A DNA stretch of 64,000 nt, taken from Heliopora coerulea (taxonomy: Eukaryota; Cnidaria; Anthozoa; Scleralcyonacea; Helioporidae). Made by a program: the position numbers and the translations under genes. Each line of letters opens with the position of its first letter. The stretch's first letter is position 1. The notes beneath the pieces are model-generated. The model did no database searches, had not been told where the DNA came from, and saw nothing but the letters and a program-made list of their open reading frames with translations. This document shows positions 1 to 11,099 of the stretch, one piece after another. Location of the stretch: assembly GCA_030142905.1 (NCBI GenBank), contig JASJOG010000028.1, positions 310,001 through 374,000 on the forward strand, given 5' to 3'.

Positions 1-782
1 CCACGCAAAGTGAAGTAGTTCTTTCTGGAATCCACTTCATGGGAGACGTGGTTTAACATCACTTGAGAATGACATTACTTAATGATACGATACAATGGCA
101 TTACGTAACTTACGTTGTAGGTTATGATTATTCCAAGATGTAGTCAAGGCATTCTGAAGTCGGTTACTGCCGCGTTGCGCAAGAATTAGTCTTGGCAAAA
201 TCTCAACATATGAATATCAAGTCGTTCTACTGCTGCGCGTCAGTAGAAGCTAGTTTAAAACTGAGTTCAGTACGGCTGAAACATGTCGTATGAGCTGTCA
301 CTAATTACCACATTATTGCAAGACTGCACATGGAGTGACTAAAGAACTTTCTAAAATTCATTGAGAGTTTATGAGGAAAATACAGAAGAAAATCATAACC
401 ATGTTGGGTCCTTAAATGTGATAAAGACAAATGTGTGACTTTATATGTGAAGAAGTTAATTTTTCAGCTTAGAAAACATAAATTTCTAAACTTTCTTCGT
501 GAATTAGCGCATTAAGAGGTTCATTTCAGAAAATATCTAAAAAGTCGCAGCCGGTACGTGGTTTATCGGATCTAAAACACTCGGCTATCGCCTCCTGTTT
601 TTTGTCCGATAAAGCACTCCTGTTCATTTTTTAAACACTACGTACAAATTTGCCTTTGAAGTGTGAAAGATCAGCTCGCTCATTACGCTATTCGAGAGTA
701 AAATATAATTAGGAATGTTAATATATAATAAGGGAAAGACCTTATCAACTCCGTCAATGAACAACGAAACAAACAATGACTG
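1..782. other. Left end of unit A, no gene seen
   Basis: AT-rich DNA with no supported reading frame. Compared with B, A has about 46 extra bases near 373-440 and isolated substitutions. B and C counterparts are 20523-21258 and 38615-39350. Confidence 0.6.
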
Positions 783-1120
783 TGAGATGAACGTTCGTCA
801 AGCTTTATCCTCAGAAAAACGATTTCTGAGCCCCAGGTGAGGATCGAACCCGAAACCTTCTGATAACCGGTGAGACGCTCTAACCATTGAGCTACCAAGA
901 CTCGGATGGTGAGCTAAAGTGCAAGTTCGACATATGTGCGACCTAACCGGAAGCCCGAATATGTGAATAATGATATTAATGAGATATATATTTTGAATTA
1001 TGGGAGTTTGGAGATGTGTTGAATGAGAGGTGATCGTTGTTCTGAGGATAGAGCTTGACGAACGTTCATCTCTCATTCAACATATCTCCAAGCTCCCACA
1101 ATTCAAAATATATATCTCAT
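783..1120. repeat. Inverted SINE pair / nested foldback (unit A)
   Basis: A tRNA-headed SINE on the minus strand (head at 830-901) lies next to an inverted partial copy of itself. The SINE body at about 783-818 recurs inverted at about 1037-1072. Separately, 979-1033 pairs with 1066-1120 as a foldback of about 55-bp arms with few mismatches. Reading the SINE as protein gives the spurious MVAQWLERL-type frame seen in many animal genomes. Confidence 0.7.
830..901 (-). ncRNA. tRNA-like SINE head (unit A)
   Basis: Read on the minus strand, this 72-nt segment has a pairable acceptor stem (GTCTTGG with CTGGGGC, rich in G-U pairs), a perfect D stem (GCTC/GAGC), anticodon loop CCGGTTA and a B box GGTTCGATCC. 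The T stem is imperfect. A T5 run follows within about 15 bases. It is a cousin of the array copies at 10.8-14.6 kb. Whether it is transcribed is unknown. Confidence 0.45.
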
Positions 1121-3390
1121 CGAAACAAACAATATCCGTAGTTTTGTGGGAAAGTTACTTTGGATCCTGATCTACTAATTTTAACTGTGTGACCGCTGGG
1201 ATACTTACTGAGTTCACTGGAACTTGTAAGCTGGTTGCTATATGTGGTTGCTACGAGTATGATCTGCTCGTGACTTTAAAAAAATTATATAAACATGGAA
1301 GGTCACGGATGTTAGGTAACTTGCAGATTATTAAGAGCAATACGCTTCCGGCTTTCTGCAACATCAAGATGACGTTGAAAAGAAAAGAAGCTATAAACTT
1401 TAAAAGTTCTTGCTGGGTGCATCCAAAGTACGTCCAAAAAGCATCTTTCCACCAAGCGCAGAGCTTAAGAACTCCAAAAATGTTGTTAGATAGTCGTCAC
1501 TTCTGCGCAGTCGATAAGAGGGTAAAAATGTCCACCTTCATCAGTGACCAATATTGAGATTTGACCACTGCATGCCTTATTCTATGCACAATCTTTAGTG
1601 TCTCAATAATTGTATATATAGATATCAGTTATGCTTTGAAGGGTGCAATTCTCTCAAATTTTAGCTAGCTTTCTCTGGTTCTGTGTTGGTAGTTTGAGAT
1701 CAAAATGAAGAAAAAAATTTCACCCAATTTGAGGACTTATTGGCAAGTGTACTCAGAATCTAATTATAGCAAAAGTACTTCACCGATCAGCTGTATATTG
1801 ATATGTTTTCAAACGTTTTCACGGGATCATGTCAGAACTAAAATGATGGAATGAAAAATAAGAAAATATGGTCAAAAGCCAAGAGAACACACGATGATCT
1901 TGCTGGCTTTAACCCTCGAAATAATACGTTTTTTTTCCACAAAGAGAGCTGAGAAATTTAGCAGTACTGAAATTTCTTTCCTGTTGCTACTCTGGCATTA
2001 CTTTTGTGTGAAATCGGGTATTTGGAATTTTCAGAAGGGGCTCAGTAAAACATTCAAATTTTTAACACAATTAATGGTAGAAGCACTTCAAGCACTTGAT
2101 AAGGACAACTACTGGAGTTGCTGAATAGCGCACGTCGCGAAGTTGTTTTCATTGGAAACTGCATGTAATCTCTGGTTCGTTCACAGAAACATTCTGTGCC
2201 CCTTGATATCCAACATGTGTCAAAAAGCTACGCTCCGCGAGCAATCATGCGTTCTACCGAGACGACACTGGGATTTTCAAGCTATTTTATTGAGTTTTTC
2301 TCGTTTTCATAACAAGCTACAAAATTTTTTGTAAAACGAATTTCAGCAAAAACATGTGGTAGTCTAGATTTCTCACTCGTAATTAGATAACCATTTCGAG
2401 TCAAATCTTGTGCTTGCAATGCCCTTGGCACGGATGCATCAGTTATCCTTTGATTTCGAAAGGCCAGTTGATGTCTTCCCGGCGTTGCGAAGTAGACTTC
2501 AAACCGGATGAGTCATTGCAAAATGATCAGGCCAGATAAACCAATTCACAATGTTTGTGTTTATGTTATACTTTTAATTGAACGCATGGGAAGAAGACGT
2601 CTACGTCCACTCCTGAGGATCTGCAGAAAATCGACGATTCTTTCCATGAATCATTTCGCGTTGTTTTTGTAATCTAGTTAAGTATAGGGCTGCTGTTGAT
2701 GACAGTATCACATTTTATGTACTGAATGGACCTGTCCTGCTAAGATTAAGACTTATTTATTCTTTCATTCAAGCTAAGTCATTTGAGGATTTATTTACCA
2801 AACATCGGCACAATTAATTAAAGATCACATTGCATGCGACAAAAAAGTGCTATTTGCTGGTAAAATGTCAAGTTGTTAGACACCAAAAAGCGCTCGACGT
2901 TGAGTCCTGACAGGTGTACGCCGCCCAACAGATTAAGCACGACAATCGGTTTTTTGGCTTTGTCTTTCCATATTCCTTTCTCTTTGAATTTGCATTTCGC
3001 TGCATGGCTGTTTTTTTGCTGATGAAATGACGTTCGTGTTTCAATCAAAACGTAGGTAAATACAAACAATTTTCTGATTCTATTAAACGGTGAAAATTCG
3101 AACAAGGAAAAATTCGTCACTGAATACAAAGCTGTCTTTACGTCAAAGTTGCTCCAAGATGCCACCTTCTCGAAAGATTGAAAAAAATTACAGTGGAACT
3201 GTTTACAGACGTTAAGTTTGACAGACTTCGGATTGTGTTAATTAAAATTTCAAGACTAGAATTCGTAATAATATTGTGTTTCGTTCATCCAAACCATTCA
3301 CTGAATTACTAGAATTCGTCAAAGGGTTTTTTTTTTTTTTTTTAACTTTTCTTCATTTGTGCAATCAGGTTTTTGAAAGAACAATTCTTA
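1121..3390. other. Intergenic DNA, no gene seen (unit A)
   Basis: Holds only short reading frames. The longest (122 codons from 1189) opens with GTG, not ATG, matches nothing I recognise, and sits in a block where A and B are nearly identical at all positions, so its conservation is not evidence of coding. A T17 tract lies at 3327-3343. Counterparts: B 21599-23871, C 39691-41963. Confidence 0.55.
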
Positions 3391-3510
3391 GGCCCAATTC
3401 AAATGTCTAAATTTTCATGAGCCGAATCAAATGCAAATCACTTTGAAAAAAGGATTTTGCTCATTAACATTAGATTCGGCACATGAAAAGTTTGACATTT
3501 GAACTGGCCC
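3391..3510. mobile_element. Foldback MITE 1 (unit A)
   Basis: A 120-bp element with terminal inverted repeats of about 37 bp: 3391-3427 pairs with 3473-3510, starting GGCCCAATTCAAATGTC and ending with its near complement. No coding content, as expected for a non-autonomous element. Family not identified. Confidence 0.7.
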
Positions 3511-3631
3511 TTCGTGAGGACAACCTAGAAGATTAATTTTTTAAAATTTGGCTATGTTTATTGGGATTTCGCTGCTAAATGTACCCTCAAAACATAATGA
3601 GTGTAAATGCCGAATTTTACTTGCAGCGACC

Positions 3632-3897
3632 TTAACTCTTTCCCGGTGGGTTAAGACCTCTACTATTTTAAGGGTATATTCGATAGAACATTATGACATT
3701 TATACTCGACCGCTGTTAGTTGATAACTCTGAAGGAGGAAAATCTCGAGTGTCTGAATATTTTAATTTTTATTTGTCTTAAAATATCTAGACACTCGAGA
3801 TTTTCCTCCTTCAGAATTACCAACTCTATTATTTAACTTCGCCTTACGCCAGACAATTTTACTCACGAAACGGAGAGCTCTGCCGGGAAAGAGTTAA
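3632..3897. mobile_element. Foldback MITE 2 with TTAACTCTTTCCCGG ends (unit A)
   Basis: The 15-bp ends TTAACTCTTTCCCGG (3632-3646) and CCGGGAAAGAGTTAA (3883-3897) are perfect inverted repeats. Inside is a second, 26-bp perfect inverted repeat, 3729-3754 against 3789-3814, containing CTCGAGTGTCT. A shorter relative lies at 7701-7803. No coding content. Confidence 0.75.
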
Positions 3898-4113
3898 AGC
3901 CTAGTTTCCATATAATCGTTTACGATCGCAGACGATCACAGGATCGCCGGAGGCACTCAACCGGAGGATCGCACTCGATCGCTGGCTTGTGTTTCCATAT
4001 AATCGCACAATCGCAGGCGATCGCAGTGAATCGCAGGATCGTGGAAAAGTGTTCCCATATAATCGCACAGGATCGCCTGCGATCGTGTGCGATTATATGG
4101 AAACCAGCCTTAA
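3894..4113. mobile_element. Foldback MITE 3 flanked by TTAA (unit A)
   Basis: The ends read TTAA-AGCCTAGTTTCCATA and, in complement, TTAA-GGCTGGTTTCCATA, with GATCGC-rich subrepeats inside. TTAA on both sides is the target signature of piggyBac-type elements. The left TTAA is also the last four bases of MITE 2, so this element appears to have used the end of its neighbour as target. Assignment to piggyBac is inference from the target site alone. Confidence 0.7.
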
Positions 4114-5011
4114 CAGAGGTTTTGCTGTAGTTTTGCCTCTTCAGATTAATTCATATAAACTGCTGATGAGGGTAAACGTGTTAATATCATAGCATCAATG
4201 TTAGAATGTTGTTTTTGTTTTCATTTCTTTTTCTGGATAAACATGAAAGAGAAATTTGGCATTCTCCTTTCAGCACAAGTAAGACTACAACAACAACAAC
4301 AGTCGTTTTACGGTCGTTTTCCCTGCTTACGCGGGGGTTGACCAGCAAAAGTAAGACTGGTAATTGAAATTCACCAGACAGACTTGAACGGTGTGAAAAT
4401 GATTTTGTTTTCGCTTTTATCAAATCAGTCAATTAAACTTTTTTATTCCGCCTAGGTGCCGCAACAGTAAGTGTCTTTCAGTTTTAATGAAATTTTTGAT
4501 AACCGAAATTGGAATCACTTTGATCACTTCAAGTTTCCTCATTTACGCAACATTTAGTGTTATGACAGAAAGAAATAGCAGACGTTAAATCTTAATTAAA
4601 ACACCTGTCTCTCACCACTTTCTCTTAATGGTTTTGTGTAATGATTTGGCCTGGATTTTGTGGGATTGATTTCTCCCTTACCCGACACTGTCCTCTGAAC
4701 TTTTGTTGAGCTTTTAAGTTTGAAAACACGAATTTTAGATTTTCAAGATCCGTATTTTCGCATTCAAAGCATTCGCGTACCTTTTGTGTCGTTTCATTAA
4801 CAATTCATCATTTAATGTATCACGCGTTAGGCAAGGGCAGATGCAATGTTTAGCGACTGAGATGGCCGTGGTGTTAATGTCATGGTAACGTCCGTAAGTC
4901 GTAATGAGGCAGGTTCTTAAACACGTGACTGACATTATATTGGAAACACAAACTAGTAAAGTTTAGCCTAAATCTTTTTAAGTGTTATTTAAAGTGTCTC
5001 TATTTTTTAAT
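4114..5011. other. Intergenic DNA, no gene seen (unit A)
   Basis: Contains a short CAA-triplet run (about 4286-4301) and only short, unrecognised reading frames. Counterparts: B 24595-25493, C 42687-43585. Confidence 0.5.
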
Positions 5012-5090
5012 GGATAACCCTATTAGCTCACTAAGCTGTGCTCCCTAGTAGAGGTCCAGTAAGGGCCACCCATTCGTGGGTCCAGTGTTA
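5012..5090. repeat. Dispersed repeat, copy in unit A
   Basis: This stretch (ggataaccctatt ... gggtccagtgtta) recurs inverted at 62286-62360 in the single-copy tail, with matching order of blocks (gagctgt-like, ctccctag, gaggtccagtaagggcc, gggtccagtg). It is therefore an interspersed repeat of unknown family, lying just downstream of R1. Confidence 0.65.
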
Positions 5091-5327
5091 CTACAGGAGG
5101 AAACCGGAGTACCAGGGGAAAACCTGCGACGCTTGGTAGAGTCAAACTGGACAACACTCTTCTCACATGTGACAAAGGTAACTTTAATCAGAGTCCTTGA
5201 CTGGAGAGAATCTAGGCCCTTGGGTTCAAAAATGTGGCTATTAGAAGTTTTCGTTAATTGATTGGTTAGTGTTTCGAAAAATTGCCTCCATACAAGATGT
5301 TTCGCCTTAGCAATTGATCCAGAGTGT

Positions 5328-6314
5328 TCAATTCTTTGTCGGAGTTCTGCTACCGAGCTCGGCGACCGGTTCAGTTTGTTCTTGTCTTTTCATCCTCAGG
5401 ATGTAAGAAAACGCGTTTCGGAATCTGGGAGAGCGCAGGGCATAGCAGTAGAAATTCACGCTGGAATTCATGAGAACCAGCAGAAACTGTAAATCTCGGA
5501 ACCAATGAAGAACTTCACAACTACAATTTTCGCAAAAACTCAAAGTGTAGATTAGGATGGTGGAGGGACCATAACAACAGAGCAGAGCAACCATTACCAC
5601 CAAGAACTTCTTGGTTACTTTATACTCCCACTGAACAGCGTTGTCACGAAAAGCGCTCGTCTGTGGGTTTGAATCCGGGTGGTCAGCGTTGGTCGTCGCT
5701 TTTCCATTATTCCCCGCGCGTTGTTTGAGTTTGTAGAACAATAGTGCATACGTAAACAATGTTACACCGACGGCTACAGTGATCGAAGTGTTGGCAAATA
5801 TGAAAGCATAGGTGATGAAACCTACTTCGAGGTAAATGAACGGGAGGGTTAGCGAAACGAACCAAATGCATCCGAGCATTAAGAGAACTCTTTTCCCGCT
5901 GAGTTTGTTACGGTAGGCATGAGGACTACAGATGGCGAGGTACCGTTCTACGGCAATCGCAGCGAGGCTAAGTACGGAGGAGGTGCAAGAAATGAAGTAG
6001 GACATGTGAAAAGCACGGACTTCTCCCAGCGATAATTTCTTGCCTAATCCTTCTTTTACGTGGACGTAGACAGAGATAGGATCCGTCACTGTTCCAACTA
6101 TGAGGTCAGCTACTGCAAGGTTGGTCATCAGGTAGTTGAAGGGAGTACGAAGGTTCTTATGAGGATCAATGCCGACAGCTAGGATCACGAGGAAATTGCC
6201 AAGGATGGTTATGATTATGAATACGATAGAGAGGGTTGTGGTGAGGAATGAGAGGTATGTTGGAGCACCTTTGCTGAGGCAGCGTTCTTCGAATAATCCC
6301 TGGAAGTATGACAT
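5328..6314 (-). CDS. Class A GPCR, paralogue R1 (unit A)
   Basis: Intronless receptor of 328 aa in the plasma membrane, expected to couple an unknown ligand to a G protein. Seven helices are readable: TM1 about 22-47 (N40), TM2 58-82 (LAVAD, D70), TM3 100-127 (E123-R124-Y125), TM4 142-162 (W151), TM5 168-195, TM6 235-258 (C247-Y248-G249-P250) and TM7 272-295 (N287-F288-Y289-C290-Y291), then a helix-8 motif RSPRFRNAF. Deviations from the family norm: no Cys at the TM3 extracellular end, no TM5 proline, a very short second extracellular loop, and Cys 261/264/266 in loop 3. The last two recall melanocortin/adenosine/cannabinoid-group receptors (inference). The frame runs 15 bases further upstream but begins with GTG; I chose the ATG at 6314 because it aligns with the ATG of R2 (both MSYFQG). 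It differs from the B copy at 17 residues. Confidence 0.9.
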   Translation of the reverse strand: MSYFQGLFEERCLSKGAPTYLSFLTTTLSIVFIIITILGNFLVILAVGIDPHKNLRTPFNYLMTNLAVADLIVGTVTDPISVYVHVKEGLGKKLSLGEVRAFHMSYFISCTSSVLSLAAIAVERYLAICSPHAYRNKLSGKRVLLMLGCIWFVSLTLPFIYLEVGFITYAFIFANTSITVAVGVTLFTYALLFYKLKQRAGNNGKATTNADHPDSNPQTSAFRDNAVQWEYKVTKKFLVVMVALLCCYGPSTILIYTLSFCENCSCEVLHWFRDLQFLLVLMNSSVNFYCYALRSPRFRNAFSYILRMKRQEQTEPVAELGSRTPTKN

Positions 6315-6329
6315 TCTTACTTTGAGCAC

Positions 6330-7279
6330 TGATTTTCTGTAGTAATAAGAATGTCCAATGGCGTTATAAGAAAGTGGAAAAAAACTTAAAAAACTGGATT
6401 ATGTAGGAGGACAGTTTTGTCTTTTCATGAGTAAAATGTTGCTAATTTAGGAGTAGTATGTCTGGCGAAAATGTTGTCGTTCCCACTAACCAGACTCAAT
6501 GTACTTACCCCGTGGCACTTCATACACTATCCTATCCTTAACTACCCCACCAAACTACCCCAATTGCCGTGACCACTAACCAGACTCGATCTACTTACCG
6601 TGAAACTCTACACTACCCTATCCTTAAGTACCCCACCAAACTACCCCAATTCATCATACCACCCCGTCCGATCCAACCGTGATATAACATATTGAATTAT
6701 ATCATGTTTCTTGTTTTATTCTGTATTTTACTGGAAAGCCTGAGAGTATTCTTTAGGTATGTGTATAAACTAGGAGCAATTAAATTGCCCCATCTCAAAC
6801 CACCTTTAAAATCTTACAGGTGGCTGAATATGCTTAACCATGGCTGTGCTATCCATCGTTGAAAAACAGGATCAAGAGTTGGTTCTCTTGGACAAAAAAA
6901 CGATTTACCCGCAGCTTACCCAAGGCAACAGAAGAAGGTAACAGCATTACTAATTTTCACGCAAGTTTCTTCAAGTTGAAACTCTTTTGGACCAACTATA
7001 CTTTCTAAGGATGTGCATTTCATCTAATTTCACTGATGTTTAATCGGACAGTATCTTGTATCTTACCGAGACGCACCAGACATACATGTATCTCGTTAAA
7101 ATGGGTTTTTTAAGATGTCCTTCCGGAAAAAAAGAACATTAATGCAAGTTTAAATAATTTTGTCAGTGGTCGTATTTTCTCTGAACTGCTGGAGAGGCAG
7201 CGAGATGAATCAACCCGGAGCGGCGGAGTCTGAGGATTTTGGCGTAACGTTCACGCTTGTGTTCGGTAAGTTTGTATAT
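6330..7279. other. Upstream flank of R1 (unit A), with tandem repeat
   Basis: This is the 5' flank of the minus-strand R1 gene and presumably holds its promoter, but I see no convincing TATA box or initiator. The only clear structure is the two-copy tandem repeat at 6484-6655. Confidence 0.4.
6484..6655. repeat. Two-copy 90-bp tandem repeat upstream of R1 (unit A)
   Basis: Copies begin CACTAACCAGACTC at 6484 and 6574 and share the blocks CTATCCTTA, ACCCCACCAA and CTACCCCAATT. The period is 90 in A and 88 in B and C. It lies about 170-340 bases upstream of the R1 start codon. Confidence 0.8.
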
Positions 7280-7438
7280 TTGTTGTTGTTGTTGTTGTTG
7301 TTGTTGTTGCTGTTGTAGTTGTTGTTGTTGTTGCTGTTGTAGTTGTAGTTGTAGTTGTAGTTGTTGTTGTTGTTGCTGCTGTTGTTGTTATTGTTGCCTT
7401 TGCTGTTGTTGTTGTAGTTGTTGTCGTCGTTGTTGTTA
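7280..7438. repeat. (TTG)n microsatellite (unit A)
   Basis: An interrupted TTG run with TAG and CTG variants, about 160 bases. B and C carry about 140 bases. Frames reading it as poly-Asn or poly-Cys are low-complexity artefacts. Confidence 0.9.
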
Positions 7439-7700
7439 TATTTAACTTTCATATATATATATGGACACCGTAGTTACAATTTATAGTCATCGCTAGTAGT
7501 TTCACCGCCAGCTGCAGCGAACAGGGACTATTAAAATTCACGGTAGTGGAAAAAGAACAAAAAAATCAAAACAAGAAGAAAAATCAAAGATTTTCCGTGC
7601 TTTTGCTGTCTGAAACTGCTGCGGCGTCTTCCTTCTCCTCTACGTTTACGAACCGATTTTGAAGTTCGTGAACCGTACATGTAAGTCGATTTACATTAAC

Positions 7701-7803
7701 TTAACCTTTTTTTGGTCCGTACCCGAATTTTTAAAATTACTCTAGCTAACGCTAGACGATTTTACTCGTCAAGGGGAAGACGTCTTGGACAGGAAAGAGT
7801 TAA
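7701..7803. mobile_element. Short relative of MITE 2 (unit A)
   Basis: Starts TTAACCTTTTTTTGGTCC and ends GGACAGGAAAGAGTTAA, with the internal block ACGCTAGACGATTTTACTCG resembling the right part of MITE 2. About 103 bp, ends imperfect. Confidence 0.5.
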
Positions 7804-9012
7804 TACACAATCAACACACAAGGACAATTTAACATCAATTGAAGAGGAAGTACGACTTGCAGTCCGTAGAGTTTCTTAAATTTCACCGTCACCGATCGTT
7901 ATCCGACTAAATGCACTTTATATAACAGATTACATTCATTACAGTCTTAGACAAGGATCTTTCTATCCAAAGGCTTCACAGTCACAAAAACACACGTATG
8001 CCTTGAACACATGTATGCCTAAAAAGTAAACTTGTGAAAAAATGCAGGAACCTATTCGAACATTGAACAGCTGACGCTATTTTTGATGAATTTTAATGGC
8101 AATAATCTATACACCATAGATATAGTTATAAGAACGAGATTGACCTTTACACTGTTTCTATGTGGATGGTGAAAACGTATGAAGTGATGTAAAAACGAAA
8201 GCGTCACCTGTACATGAACAAACCATTCACCGGAACTTAGAATCATTCCCCATGCTCGGTCGTAACTTTGATTATTAACTATTATATCATACAGTTTCCG
8301 ATAGACTAATCCGATCCAGTTGCCAATCAAAATATGCAAATAATAAACTTATATAGTTGTCTGCAGTCTGTTTTAGCAGTTTTAAAAAGTTAAATTACAA
8401 CATTTTATTCGCAATACATGACTGTGATATGAGAGTAAAAAATAGTAACTATTGTAATAGTAAGTTTAAGCGATTAGTTTTTTCCTGGTGCCAAACGTAC
8501 GGAAGATGAAACTTTTAACGTGTAGGGGTTTAATCAAGCACATCCCTTATGTTTTCCTTACCTTTCTTGGATCGGAGGTCTTCCCTCAACGAATAAAATG
8601 ATGTTGCGTTTGATGGACTGAGATGGTAGGGCGTTTGTCAGAGGAAAACAGAGTAGTAGGACCTCGGTGTGGAAATGTTTAACCCAGATCAATATAGTTA
8701 AATTACTATTCATGCCACCAATTGTAACATTTGAAATGAGTTGAAGCTCTGTTCGTGCAAAATTCACGTCAAATGGTCAACGAATCGGTTAAAGGAATGC
8801 CGATATGGGTTTCTTATTTGTGTTAAAGATCACTTTCGCAGCGTAATTCTGCGCTCGAAATTAATCCTCTTCTTGGTATTCGGAGTGTACATAACAAATA
8901 TTACTTGGATCGAATTGTCACTGAAAGAATTTATATCTGTTGTCCGACAAAATTAATCACAGACAATAAATGGACGTTCTTCGTGCTCAAATAATCAGCA
9001 AAAAGATTTTTG
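7804..9012. other. Intergenic DNA, no gene seen (unit A)
   Basis: Only short, unrecognised frames on both strands. Counterparts: B 28270-29482, C 46362-47574. Confidence 0.5.
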
Positions 9013-9088
9013 AGCCCCGCACGTGGATCGAACCTGTAATTACCTCTGATGGACATTGAGACACTCTAACCATTGATGTGCTCGAGAC
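9013..9088 (-). repeat. Degenerate tRNA-like SINE (unit A)
   Basis: On the minus strand it retains the order of the tRNA-like head: GAGTCTCGAG, then CAATGGTTAGAGTGTCTCAATG, then GGTTCGATCC and GGGGCTCA, but with insertions that break the cloverleaf. B and C copies are at 29483-29558 and 47575-47650. Confidence 0.55.
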
Positions 9089-10767
9089 TCAAAAGTTAAA
9101 CCTAGCTGACGGTAAAACGAACCAAAGAAGATGGTGTTCATGCAATACTGCATTGGTGTGCCGCTTACCTTTTGCGTTGCGTTAAAACAGTTGTTGTTTG
9201 ACAAGATGTTATGGAGCTTGAATCATTCAACCGTCTGATCTTGAACCCAAATGTTTTACAAACTAATACAGTCGCTGTGAGTAATTATCCCAAAGAGCCT
9301 GGTAAAGAGGAAGCTTCAGAATTATATTTTCTGCGTAAGGAGACAAACGCTACGAAATGGACTCAAACTAATGATTTTTATACTCTCCAATGAATCTTCT
9401 CAGTTGGAATGCTTTTTGCCAAAGTTTCAATCCAGATGTGTAAGGCTTTGACGGATCGCAATTCGCTACATCGTATAAACAATCTCATCACGCCATCTCG
9501 ACTCCTCGGAATGAAGCTGTTTACACAGCGCGGTTATTGCAGGATATTATTTTTAGATCAGGTTTTCAAATTGATCCGATTTTATTTATCCTTTCGTAGA
9601 ATTGAGACATTACAAGACATCATGAATTAAAAGGACTAAGTCGTGGTGTTCGAAGTCATGAGTGTGCCGCTTTCTAAATCCAGGCAGGATACTTCAAAAT
9701 TAAAACTTTGCGTTCATTTAGTTACGAAACGAGTCCCCAATAGTTCTGGGGAATTTCTGAGAATTCAAGGATTAGTTTTCACACACACTTACCTAAACGT
9801 GATTTCTAATGGTCAACAGGACTTAAACTATCATGTTTACAATAAGTCAATTTTAATCACAACAAACATTACGCAGAAAATTGGTACGAGTAGTGATGGA
9901 CAGTAAAAATATTGTTGTTCAGTTTCAGCCTTTCGTTCAACTCTTTTGAAGCAGTTTGATTTCTTGAACCCGCTCAATGTATTTGTCACTATTTTAATCA
10001 TTTCGGTAATGTTCTTCTTGAGCACAAATTTTCTGGTTAGGATAATATATCTACTCTGGGAGGGTTAAGATTAGAGTTATAATTAGGACGAAGGTCAGAG
10101 ATGATAATCTATCCTTTCTATTAACTAACGGACCAGATCTCTGATATCTTTGTGAGTGACGTTCTTCATAATAGAAGGTCCGGATTCCCAAGTTAGTATT
10201 TTTAATTTCAAGAAATTATGAATTCTAAAAAAATTATATGATTTTATGGTTAATACCATAAGTAAGCAAATGCATGTGTGGCGCAGTGGATTAGAGGACA
10301 GAAAAGGTTACTCGCGGAAGGACATCGTGAATCACTTCTTCCGGAGATTTCTACCTACTGACCCAAGCCTTTCATCAGAGAACTGATGTTTCTTACAGCA
10401 TAGACCTTTTTCATAAAATGAAGTTTCCAGCGCAGAAACTGTGAAATAGGAACATCAGCAATTATAGAAAGATCAAACAGCTGTGCAAACACACGAAAGC
10501 ACAACTTGATTTGAGGCCATTTAGGCATGAAAAAGTTAAAAATTAATTTCTTTTGTGTTGTCTTGATAAACAATGAACGAGTTTTTAGCATGGAGTATAC
10601 AAACTGTGACAGTGAGTCGTTTGAACTTTCTACAGGGGACTACTAGGTATTCTGGGAAAAGCAGATTCCGTTCTTTGATGAGTTTATGTATGCAAGGGTT
10701 TTTAGTTTTACTTGGCACTATTCTTTTGGTTTTTGAACACTCTGTGGATAATGTACCTAATATTGAT
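9089..10767. other. Intergenic DNA, no gene seen (unit A)
   Basis: Short frames only. The 87-codon frame from 9643 in A is broken in B and C, arguing against coding. Counterparts: B 29559-31237, C 47651-49329. Confidence 0.5.
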
Positions 10768-10841
10768 ATGTTTGTGGTAGCTTGGAAATCATGTTCTTAA
10801 TACGCACGCTCTCAAGCTGTTCTCTCAGAAAAACTTTGTGA

Positions 10842-10913
10842 GTCCCTGACTGGAATCGAACCCGTAACCTTCTGATCGCCAGTGAGACGGTCTAACCATT
10901 GAGCTACAAAGAC
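10842..10913 (-). ncRNA. tRNA-like module A-1
   Basis: Cloverleaf-capable. Anticodon loop CTGGCGA has U at position 33 and formal anticodon GGC. One mismatch in the T stem. A T5 run follows. Confidence 0.45.
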
Positions 10914-11099
10914 TCAGATGGTGAGCGAAGGTTAAATTTGTGTACTGGTTTGTATAGATGGGAGACATATGTACTGCCAGTCTGCTAGTCTCGATATCTC
11001 GTCTATTTTTATGTTAATCAATGATGTGTTTGTGGTAGCTTAGTAATTATGTTCTTAATACGCACGCTCTCAAGCTGTTCTCTCAGAAAAATTTTGTGA

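Noticed and set aside
683..898. 71-aa minus-strand frame (MVAQWLERL...) present in all units
   Set aside because: It is the tRNA-like SINE head read as protein; its position coincides with the cloverleaf and B box at 830-901.
1189..1557. 122-aa frame unchanged in all three units
   Set aside because: Starts with GTG, no family recognised, and the surrounding non-coding DNA is equally conserved.
6315..6329. Five extra N-terminal residues for R1
   Set aside because: They depend on a GTG start; the next ATG aligns exactly with the ATG of R2 and gives the shared MSYFQG beginning.
7210..7452. Poly-Asn and poly-Cys proteins
   Set aside because: Produced by reading a (TTG)n microsatellite on either strand; length changes between units follow the repeat, not a protein.
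10275..10300. A-box-like TGGCGCAGTGGATTAGA as start of another tRNA gene
   Set aside because: No B box or closing stems follow at the right distance.
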